DNA of 5,472 nucleotides from Mycobacterium sp. (GTDB taxonomy: Bacteria; Actinomycetota; Actinomycetes; Mycobacteriales; Mycobacteriaceae). This document shows, one piece after another, positions 1 through 5,111 of the stretch. Below the pieces are notes generated by a model, which was not told the DNA's origin, did no database searches, and saw only the letters and a list, made by a program, of their open reading frames with translations. A program made the position numbers and the translations under genes. The stretch covers positions 1 through 5,472 of the forward strand of contig JAFAQO010000356.1 in NCBI GenBank assembly GCA_019246375.1, read 5' to 3'. The stretch's first letter is position 1, and each line of letters opens with the position of its first letter.

Positions 1-1138
1 CGGCAATCCGGACACCTTCCGCCTGTTCGGCCCGGACGAGGTGGCGAGCAACCGCCTGCAAGCCACGTTCGAGGCGACGGACCGGCAATGGTCGGGCGAC
101 ATCGAACCCACCGACGACCATGTCGCACCGGAAGGCCGGGTGATCGAGGTGCTGAGCGAGCATCTGTGCCAGGGCTGGCTGGAAGGCTACCTGCTGACCG
201 GCCGGCATGGACTGTTCAACTGCTACGAGGCTTTCGTGCACATCGTCGACTCGATGTTCAACCAGCACGCGAAGTGGCTGTCCACCAGCCGTGAGCTGCC
301 GTGGCGGCGGCCGATCGCGTCGCTGAACTACCTGCTGACCTCCCATGTGTGGCGTCAAGACCACAACGGCGCGTCGCATCAGGATCCCGGATTCATCGAC
401 CTCGTCGCCAACAAGCGAGCTGAGGTGGTGCGGGTTTACTTGCCGCCGGACGGCAACACGCTGCTGTCGGTGGCCGACCACTGCCTGCGCAGCCGCAACT
501 ACGTCAATGTGATCGTCGCCGGTAAGCAGCCGGCGCTCGCCTACCTCGACATGGACGAGGCGATCGCGCACTGCACTCGGGGCTTGGGCATCTGGCAGTG
601 GGCGAGCACCGCGACCGGCGAGCCCGACGTAGTGCTCGCCTGCGCCGGGGACATCCCGACGCTGGAGACGCTGGCCGCCGCGGACATTGTGCGACGGGAG
701 CTGCCCGGTCTGCGGGTGCGGGTGGTCAATGTCGTCGACATCATGCGGCTGCAGCCGGAGTCCGAGCATCCGCACGGCATGTCGGACAGTGAGTTTGACG
801 CATTGTTCACCAGGGACAAGCCGGTGATCTTCGCCTACCACGGCTACGCCTGGCTGATCCACCGGCTCACCTATCGCCGCGCCAACCACGATCACATGCA
901 TGTGCGCGGGTATAAGGAGCGCGGCACCACGACGACGCCGTTTGACATGGTGATGCTCAACGACTTGGACCGCTTCCATTTGGTGATGGACGTCATCGAT
1001 CGGGTTGATGGGCTAGCCACCCAAGCGGCCGTGCTGCGGCAGAAAATGGCCGATGCCCGTCTGGCGGCGCGCCGCTACACCCGTGAACACGGCGAGGACG
1101 ACCCGAAGATCACCCGCTGGACGTGGGAAGTCGAGTGA
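1..1138 (+). CDS. xfp: Phosphoketolase (xylulose-5-phosphate/fructose-6-phosphate), 3' part
   Basis: Cytoplasmic TPP-dependent enzyme that cleaves xylulose-5-P (and often fructose-6-P) with phosphate to acetyl phosphate plus glyceraldehyde-3-P or erythrose-4-P. The gene enters from the left edge: the frame is open from base 2 and reads [15 protein letters not shown], a phosphoketolase hallmark, so the GTG at 41 is internal and not the start. About 378 codons are present; the family is usually about 800 residues, so roughly the N-terminal half (XFP_N) is missing. Visible are the pyrimidine-domain motif [12 protein letters not shown], with the conserved Glu (codon 227-229) expected to contact TPP, NQHAKW, the [12 protein letters not shown] active-site segment (about 359-394), and the XFP_C domain with [10 protein letters not shown] and LNDLDRFHL. 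No internal damage is seen. The last codons (Glu-Val-Glu-stop) lie inside a repeat element, so the natural C-terminus may have been altered. Identity is secure; substrate preference cannot be read from sequence. Confidence 0.96.
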   Translation, partial: GNPDTFRLFGPDEVASNRLQATFEATDRQWSGDIEPTDDHVAPEGRVIEVLSEHLCQGWLEGYLLTGRHGLFNCYEAFVHIVDSMFNQHAKWLSTSRELPWRRPIASLNYLLTSHVWRQDHNGASHQDPGFIDLVANKRAEVVRVYLPPDGNTLLSVADHCLRSRNYVNVIVAGKQPALAYLDMDEAIAHCTRGLGIWQWASTATGEPDVVLACAGDIPTLETLAAADIVRRELPGLRVRVVNVVDIMRLQPESEHPHGMSDSEFDALFTRDKPVIFAYHGYAWLIHRLTYRRANHDHMHVRGYKERGTTTTPFDMVMLNDLDRFHLVMDVIDRVDGLATQAAVLRQKMADARLAARRYTREHGEDDPKITRWTWEVE

Positions 1139-1168
1139 GCGGAACGAAGTGACGGGAACGAGACGACC
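1125..1168 (+). repeat. 44-bp interspersed repeat, copy 1 (contains xfp stop)
   Basis: Identical over 44 bp to the copy starting 53 bp downstream. It opens with GGGAAGTCGAGTGAGCGG and ends with GGAACGAGACGACC. Inside, two 14-bp halves (GTGAGCGGAACGAA and GTGACGGGAACGAG) match at 11 of 14 positions, so the element itself looks like a diverged duplication. About 75% of its bases are purines. The xfp stop codon TGA is at 1136-1138, inside the element. It has no clear terminal inverted repeats beyond GTCG/CGAC, and no coding capacity. Confidence 0.9.
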
Positions 1169-1177
1169 TATCGGGCC

Positions 1178-1221
1178 GGGAAGTCGAGTGAGCGGAACGA
1201 AGTGACGGGAACGAGACGACC
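1178..1221 (+). repeat. 44-bp interspersed repeat, copy 2
   Basis: Exact copy of 1125-1168, separated from it by the 9-bp spacer TATCGGGCC, giving a 53-bp tandem period. It ends 15 bp before the GTG start of the AraC-family gene, so it occupies the upstream promoter position of that gene. It carries two GGAAC boxes 14 bp apart (1194-1198 and 1208-1212) and a TGAC box (1203-1206). Confidence 0.9.
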
Positions 1222-1231
1222 CACGATAGTT
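1202..1231 (+). promoter_or_regulatory. Candidate promoter of the AraC-VOC unit, partly inside repeat copy 2
   Basis: Two overlapping readings are possible. Sigma-A-like: GTGACG (1202-1207), 17-bp spacer, GATAGT (1225-1230), each 4 of 6 to consensus. ECF-like, as known for mycobacterial SigE/SigH: GGAAC (1208-1212), 16-bp spacer, GTT (1229-1231). Both place the transcription start at about 1236-1238, on the GTG start codon, which would give a leaderless mRNA. There is no convincing Shine-Dalgarno before that GTG, which fits. This is inference from motif spacing only. Confidence 0.35.
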
Positions 1232-1236
1232 GTGGG

Positions 1237-2085
1237 GTGCCTATTGACGACTTCGTGCGTGTGCGGCCGGGACAGCCGCTGCGGCGAGCTGTCGCCTGGT
1301 ACTCCGGATATCTACAGGTTGACGTGCCTCCGGCGAGGCATCGGGGGTTGCCTTCGCCCTTCCTGACCTTGATTTTCACGCTCGACGATCCGCTGGTCAT
1401 TGCCCAACATGTCGATACCTCGCAGGCGCCGAGCCGCTACGACGCGCTGCTGGGTGGCCTTCACACCGCGCCCGCGGTTGTGACACACGATGGACGACAA
1501 TCCGGTATTCAGGTGGCGGTGAGTCCACTCGCCGCCCGTGCGCTGTTCGGTGTGCCTGCGGGCGAGTTAGCGGGCCTGGATGGTCACGCCGCCGATTTCC
1601 TGGGGAAATCGCGGGTTGAGGAGATCCGGGCGCGGCTTCGTGATCGGCGCACGTGGCCGGAACGCCTCGCAGCGCTGGACACGCTCCTGTGGCAGTCAGC
1701 CTCGCCGGAGCGCACCGTGGCCCCAGAAGTTGACTACGCCTGGCGTCGCCTCGGCCAGACCGGGGGGCGGATCCCTATCGGCATGCTGGCAAGCGAGACT
1801 GAATGGAGTGCGCGTCACCTGCAGGCCAAGTTCCGAGTGGAGACCGGCCTGACGCCGAAGGAAGCCGCGCGGGTGATCCGCTTTGACCGGGCCCGTCACG
1901 CGTTGGCACGCGCACCCCTGACCAGCCTGGCCCGCGTCGCCGCCGATCATGGCTACTACGACCAAGCGCACCTCGTCCGCGAGTTCCAGGCCCTGGCGGG
2001 CTGTTCGCCGAGCATGTGGCTACAAGAGGAGTTCCGAAATATCCAAGTCGGCCACTGGACGCCGGCGGAAGAATCCGTGTCATGA
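1237..2085 (+). CDS. AraC-family transcriptional regulator
   Basis: Predicted cytoplasmic DNA-binding regulator of 282 residues. The N-terminal part (about 1-150) resembles the sensing domain found in many actinobacterial AraC proteins (DUF6597-like), with GGLHTAPAVV near 73-82 and the typical VSPLAARALFGVPAGEL near 95-111. The C-terminal AraC domain has two helix-turn-helix units: about 180-218 (IGMLASETEWSARHLQAKF) and about 228-262 (LARVAADHGYYDQAHLVREF), followed by the GCSPSMWL end motif. The GTG start at 1237 is the first start after the upstream repeat and has no good ribosome-binding site, so leaderless translation is plausible. The stop overlaps the next gene's start as ATGA, so the two are surely co-transcribed and the regulator probably controls that neighbour and itself. 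The effector is unknown and the N-terminal domain gives no substrate clue. Family assignment is firm; the target is inferred. Confidence 0.92.
   Translation: MPIDDFVRVRPGQPLRRAVAWYSGYLQVDVPPARHRGLPSPFLTLIFTLDDPLVIAQHVDTSQAPSRYDALLGGLHTAPAVVTHDGRQSGIQVAVSPLAARALFGVPAGELAGLDGHAADFLGKSRVEEIRARLRDRRTWPERLAALDTLLWQSASPERTVAPEVDYAWRRLGQTGGRIPIGMLASETEWSARHLQAKFRVETGLTPKEAARVIRFDRARHALARAPLTSLARVAADHGYYDQAHLVREFQALAGCSPSMWLQEEFRNIQVGHWTPAEESVS
2067..2073 (+). promoter_or_regulatory. Ribosome-binding site of the VOC gene, inside the regulator's 3' end
   Basis: GGAAGAA sits 8 bases before the ATG at 2082. It supports that ATG over an upstream in-frame start at 2016, which would overlap the regulator by 70 bp and add 22 unconserved-looking residues. 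Confidence 0.55.
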
Positions 2086-2495
2086 CCGATCTGACCCCGC
2101 CACCGCCGCAGGTGTGGCATACGCTTCGGGCCCGTGAAGCTCGTGCCCTGATCCGATTCCTCATCGACGTCGTCGGCTTCGAAGAAACCGCCGTGTACGG
2201 CGACGGCGATGTCGTCCATCACGCGCAACTGTCCTGGCCGCTCGGCGGCGGCATCATGCTCGGTTCCGTCCGCGATACGCCGGACGACCCGTGGCAAATA
2301 CCGCCCGGGACCGCCGGAGCCTACATCGTCACCGACGACATTGACGGCACCTTCCAGCGGGCAAAGGCCGCCGGCGCACAGATCCTGAGCGAGCCACACC
2401 ACACCGACTACGGCTCATACGACTTCTCGCTGTGCGACCCAGAGGGCAACCGCTGGTCGTTCGGAACCTACCGCGGCGAGCCGCGGAAAGTCTGA
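2082..2495 (+). CDS. VOC-family (glyoxalase/bleomycin-resistance fold) protein
   Basis: Small cytoplasmic protein of 137 residues, the usual size for a single VOC protein with two beta-alpha-beta-beta-beta modules. The first module covers about 10-62 (VWHTLRAREARALIRFL, then VVGFEE and the GGGIMLGS strand). The second covers about 78-130 (GAYIVTDDIDGTFQRAKAAG, then FSLCDPEGNRWSFGTY). His13 and His46/His47 could bind metal, but the usual last ligand Glu in the DPxGNxWE motif is Ser126. It therefore resembles the PhnB/bleomycin-binding branch more than glyoxalase I or extradiol dioxygenases. Such proteins bind or modify small electrophiles or drugs; the substrate here is not known. The start ATG overlaps the regulator stop by 4 bp (ATGA), pointing to translational coupling. 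Regulator-plus-VOC pairs of this kind are common in actinobacteria. Function beyond the fold is unassigned. Confidence 0.9.
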   Translation: MTDLTPPPPQVWHTLRAREARALIRFLIDVVGFEETAVYGDGDVVHHAQLSWPLGGGIMLGSVRDTPDDPWQIPPGTAGAYIVTDDIDGTFQRAKAAGAQILSEPHHTDYGSYDFSLCDPEGNRWSFGTYRGEPRKV

Positions 2496-2710
2496 CCGCT
2501 CACCCCCACCGACTCGCGCGGTGACTCGAGCCCTTGCATAGTAGGAAGGTGACTGAGAGCCGAGGGATGAAACGCGGACCGACCTGGCCTTGTGCCTAGT
2601 CACAGCCATTGCGCTGCAGGCCAATTCGGGATCCGTTGTCGCACCGCAGAGCCGTTGGTGAGCTACCCCGGAGTTCGTTGATGAGGTTTCAACCAATCGG
2701 GGTCGGGCAA

Positions 2711-2740
2711 TGAGCGGGAAGTGACGGGAACGAGACGACC
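2711..2740 (+). repeat. Third, shortened copy of the interspersed repeat
   Basis: TGAGCGGGAAGTGACGGGAA followed by CGAGACGACC. It matches the 3' 33 bp of the 44-bp element with one 3-bp deletion; the last 23 bp (2718-2740) are identical. Weaker similarity continues to the left, where ATCGGG (from 2696) also occurs in the spacer between copies 1 and 2. It ends 24 bp before the ATG of the CPBP gene and has the same orientation as the other copies. Confidence 0.85.
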
Positions 2741-2752
2741 TGGTCTCACAGG

Positions 2753-2758
2753 TACGCT
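2753..2758 (+). promoter_or_regulatory. Candidate -10 box of the CPBP gene
   Basis: TACGCT fits the mycobacterial TANNNT -10 pattern and ends 6 bases before the ATG at 2765, the spacing expected if transcription starts at that A. No -35 of note is seen at the right distance. GGAG directly abuts the ATG and is too close to act as a Shine-Dalgarno, so a leaderless mRNA is the simplest reading. Confidence 0.4.
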
Positions 2759-2764
2759 TTGGAG

Positions 2765-3529
2765 ATGTCCGGTTACCAGAGCGAGGTGGTCGAACCGCAC
2801 CCGCTGGTGTTGCAGCTTTCGGCGCTACACCGGTTCCGGATTCATCTCGACGTCGGCGTCGTCGTGGTCGTGCTGGCGCTGACCAACCTGATCGCCCACT
2901 TCACGACGACTTGGGCGACGATCGCCACCGTCCCGGTCGCGGCTGTCGGCCTAATGGTGCTATTGCGGTGCAACGGGCTGGCCTGGGCTGAGCTCGGGCT
3001 GGGCCGGGAACATTGGAAATCCGGCGTCGGGTATGCGCTGGCCGCGATGACCGTCGTGATATTGGCGGTCGCGGTGGGAGCGTCACTGCCCTTCACCCGG
3101 CCGATGTTCATGAACAACCACTACGCGACTATTTCCGGCGCGGTGATCGCCTCGATGATCGTCATTCCGCTGCAGACTGTGATCCCCGAGGAACTCGCCT
3201 TTCGCGGTGTGCTGCACGGCGCGCTAAATCGCGCCTGGGGGTTTCGCGGTGTCGCGCTGGCAGGCTCGCTGCTGTTCGGTCTGTGGCATATCGCGACATC
3301 GTTGGGTTTGACGAGCAGCAACGTCGGTTTTAGCCGGCTGTTGGGCGGCGGCCTGGCCGGCATGCTGGCCGGAGTGATATTGGCGGTCATGGCGACTGGG
3401 GCGGCCGGGTTTGTGTTCAGCTGGCTGCGCCGACGCAGCGGCAGCCTGATCGCGCCGATCGCCCTGCACTGGTCGCTGAACGGGTTAGGCGCGTTGGCCG
3501 CCGCCCTGGTGTGGCACCTGTCCACCTGA
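2765..3529 (+). CDS. CPBP-family intramembrane metalloprotease-like protein (Rv1863c-like)
   Basis: Polytopic membrane protein of 254 residues from this ATG. A TTG at 2759 would give 256, close to the length I recall for M. tuberculosis Rv1863c. Numbering from the TTG, hydrophobic segments lie at about 32-48, 54-70, 91-111, 124-142, 165-182, 196-222 and 230-253. The three CPBP (Abi, PF02517) motifs are intact: EELAFR (Glu144, Glu145, Arg149), FGLWH (Phe173, His177) and HWSLN (His237, Asn241). These form the intramembrane active site in Rce1-type proteases. Family members act in protein maturation, bacteriocin self-protection or unknown roles; the substrate here is unknown. A repeat copy lies just upstream, and the adhA stop is only 5 bp past the stop on the opposite strand. 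Family call is secure; proteolytic activity is inferred. Confidence 0.92.
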   Translation: MSGYQSEVVEPHPLVLQLSALHRFRIHLDVGVVVVVLALTNLIAHFTTTWATIATVPVAAVGLMVLLRCNGLAWAELGLGREHWKSGVGYALAAMTVVILAVAVGASLPFTRPMFMNNHYATISGAVIASMIVIPLQTVIPEELAFRGVLHGALNRAWGFRGVALAGSLLFGLWHIATSLGLTSSNVGFSRLLGGGLAGMLAGVILAVMATGAAGFVFSWLRRRSGSLIAPIALHWSLNGLGALAAALVWHLST

Positions 3530-3534
3530 ACCGG

Positions 3535-4566
3535 CTACACCAGCAACACCGCCGCGCCCGCGATGCGGCCGGCGCTGAGGTCTGACAGTGCCCGATCCGC
3601 TTGCCGGAGCGGATATTCCGGTTTGGTCACCTTGATGTGGTGTCGACCCGCGAACTCGAGGAAGGCGCGTGCGTCGGCGCGGGTATTCGAGGTCACGGAC
3701 CGAAGCTGTCGCTCCTGGAACAGGTGCCGCTGATAGTTGAGCACAGGGATATCGCTGAGGTGGATTCCGGCGATCGCCAAGGTGCCGCCGCGGTCCAACG
3801 CCTCCAGCGCAGGCAGCACGAGATCACCGACCGGGGCGAACAGGATTGCTGAGTCGAGCCGCACCGGTGGGGGGTCGGCGGCACCTTGGGCCGACGCGAC
3901 GCCGAGCGCTAACGCCAGTTCGCGGGCTTCGGCGCCGCGGGTCATCACGTGCACCTCGGCGCCCTGCGCCAGCGCGACCTGGGCGGTGATATGGGCGCTG
4001 CCGCCGAAACCGTAGAGACCGAGCCGACCGGCGGGCGGCAAGTCGGCGCGCAGCAATGAGCGGTATCCGATGATGCCGGCGCACAACAACGGCGCCAGCT
4101 CGCTGTCGCTGTAGCCGCCCGGCAGGTGATGAGCGAAAGCAGCAGGAACGGTGGTAAATTCGGCGTAGCCGCCATCAGCGTCCCAGCCGGTGTAACGAGA
4201 TTCCGGACACAGGTTCTCGTCGCCGCGGCGGCAGTACCGGCACACCCCACAGGTGTGCCGCAGCCAAGCAATTCCGACCCGGTCCCCGACGCCGAACCTG
4301 TCGCCGGCGTCGGCGCCGACCTCGACGACCTCGCCGACCACTTCGTGGCCGGGCGTCACCCGATCACGGTGCACCGGCAGGTCACCCTCGGTGACGTGCA
4401 GGTCGGTGCGGCACACTCCGCAGGCTCGCACAGCCACCAGGAGTTCCGACGGCGCTGGGCGGGGCACATCGGTGGTCACCCGCTCTAGCGGGTTATTGTC
4501 GATCGGCCCCGGGCGGCGCACCCGCCAGGCGCTCATCGTCGTGGTGGCTGGCGCTGACGGCACCAC
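3535..4566 (-). CDS. adhA: Zinc-dependent alcohol dehydrogenase (Rv1862-like)
   Basis: Cytoplasmic medium-chain dehydrogenase that interconverts alcohols and aldehydes with NAD(P). The protein has 343 residues from GTG 4566. The catalytic zinc ligands are present: Cys52 ([10 protein letters not shown]), His74 with Glu75 (GHEVVGE) and Cys162 (LLCAG). The structural zinc site is complete: Cys106, Cys109, Cys112 and Cys120. The Rossmann fold starts at about 180 with [11 protein letters not shown]. The strand after it ends in Thr209-Arg210 where NAD-specific enzymes usually have Asp, hinting at NADPH preference. [17 protein letters not shown] is typical of this subfamily. The start is uncertain: GTG 4566, GTG 4563 or ATG 4536 ([11 protein letters not shown], where conservation seems to begin); none has a strong ribosome-binding site. 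It lies 63 bp downstream of the Rv1861-type gene in the same direction and is probably co-transcribed. The sequence closely resembles what I recall of M. tuberculosis AdhA. Confidence 0.95.
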   Translation of the reverse strand: MVPSAPATTTMSAWRVRRPGPIDNNPLERVTTDVPRPAPSELLVAVRACGVCRTDLHVTEGDLPVHRDRVTPGHEVVGEVVEVGADAGDRFGVGDRVGIAWLRHTCGVCRYCRRGDENLCPESRYTGWDADGGYAEFTTVPAAFAHHLPGGYSDSELAPLLCAGIIGYRSLLRADLPPAGRLGLYGFGGSAHITAQVALAQGAEVHVMTRGAEARELALALGVASAQGAADPPPVRLDSAILFAPVGDLVLPALEALDRGGTLAIAGIHLSDIPVLNYQRHLFQERQLRSVTSNTRADARAFLEFAGRHHIKVTKPEYPLRQADRALSDLSAGRIAGAAVLLV

Positions 4567-4629
4567 TCCATCATGCCGCGACGCGCGCGGTTACCCGACC
4601 CTGCTAAGGCCGCAATAGATTTAGCTCCG

Positions 4630-4938
4630 CTAGGTCCTTCGCACCAGCCGGACGATCCACAGTAGGACGACTGCCCCGCCCAACGCGACGAAGAAGGTGA
4701 ACCAATACCCGCCACTCTTGACGTCGACACCCAGCAGGTTAAGGACCAGGCCGGCGACGAACGCACCGACGACGCCAATCACAATGTCCATCAGGATTCC
4801 CGAACCGCCACCTTTGACGAGCTTGCTCGCGAGCCAGCCGGCAATACCGCCGATGATGATGTAGCCGATCCAACCTATACCGGTCTTGCCGTTGAGCTCC
4901 AGGCGGGCGACAAAATCGGTAGCTGCCATGACGTTCAT
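4630..4938 (-). CDS. GlsB/YeaQ/YmgE-family small membrane protein (Rv1861-like)
   Basis: Inner-membrane protein of 102 residues in the Transgly_assoc family (PF04226). Despite that family name, these are small, often stress-induced membrane proteins without known enzymatic activity. Three hydrophobic segments are visible: about 21-40 (GIGWIGYIIIGGIAGWLASK), 48-69 (containing DIVIGVVGAFVAGL, the family signature) and 78-97. Between the first two is the glycine-rich loop KGGGSG, and the C-terminus is basic (RLVRRT). The ATG start is set by a strong ribosome-binding site 6 bases upstream. It lies between apa and adhA, in the order I recall for M. tuberculosis Rv1860-Rv1861-Rv1862. Its role is unknown. 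Confidence 0.93.
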   Translation of the reverse strand: MNVMAATDFVARLELNGKTGIGWIGYIIIGGIAGWLASKLVKGGGSGILMDIVIGVVGAFVAGLVLNLLGVDVKSGGYWFTFFVALGGAVVLLWIVRLVRRT

Positions 4939-4944
4939 CTGGAT

Positions 4945-4950
4945 CTCCTT
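4945..4950 (-). promoter_or_regulatory. Strong Shine-Dalgarno of the Rv1861-type gene
   Basis: AAGGAG on the minus strand with a 6-base gap to the ATG at 4938. It is the best ribosome-binding site in the window, and selects the first ATG over the in-frame ATG three codons later. Confidence 0.75.
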
Positions 4951-4992
4951 GCTGCTACTGGCGCGGCCGAGCCTGCCGCTGGACCATGCATC

Positions 4993-5002
4993 CGGTATAC
5001 CG
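4993..5002. promoter_or_regulatory. 10-bp palindrome with possible -10 upstream of the Rv1861-type gene
   Basis: CGGTATACCG is a perfect palindrome in the 173-bp gap between apa and the Rv1861-type gene. Read on the minus strand it contains TATACC, which could be a -10 box and would give a leader of about 50 nt. No good -35 lies 16-18 bp upstream. It could instead be a small operator, or chance. The rest of the gap (4951-5111) shows no RNA gene or clear terminator. Confidence 0.25.
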
Positions 5003-5111
5003 CGTCAGGGCAACGATTTGGGCGGCGAATCGGCCACGGTCTGCTCAACTTCGGCAAACACTGCGCGGACCACGGTAGATTGGATTGATACCGGCCCGCG
5101 GCACCGAGCGG

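Noticed and set aside
41..1138. GTG at 41 as the true start of the phosphoketolase
   Set aside because: The frame stays open to the window edge and the codons before it read the conserved TFRLFGPDE motif.
1125..1221. CRISPR array
   Set aside because: Only two full repeats, a 9-bp spacer, no further units and no cas genes; it is a tandem copy of an interspersed repeat.
1775..2164. 129-codon minus-strand frame opposite the AraC gene
   Set aside because: Arg/Gly/Ser-rich shadow of a gene with clear domain motifs; no start context.
2548..2598. 16-codon frame GTG 2549 with AGGAAG just upstream
   Set aside because: The Shine-Dalgarno-like bases touch the start codon with no spacing, and the peptide has no recognisable feature.
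2415..2696. 93-codon open frame on the minus strand covering the VOC 3' end and the following gap
   Set aside because: It starts at a TTG, overlaps a well supported gene, shows no recognisable domain, and its composition looks like antisense of GC-rich DNA.
3121..3525. 134-codon minus-strand frame opposite the CPBP gene
   Set aside because: The plus strand carries all three CPBP motifs and membrane segments; the antisense frame has no family features.
4603..4625. Inverted repeat GCTAA/TTAGC between the Rv1861-type gene and adhA as a terminator
   Set aside because: Arms of 5 bp with a 13-base loop and no T-tract are too weak to support termination.
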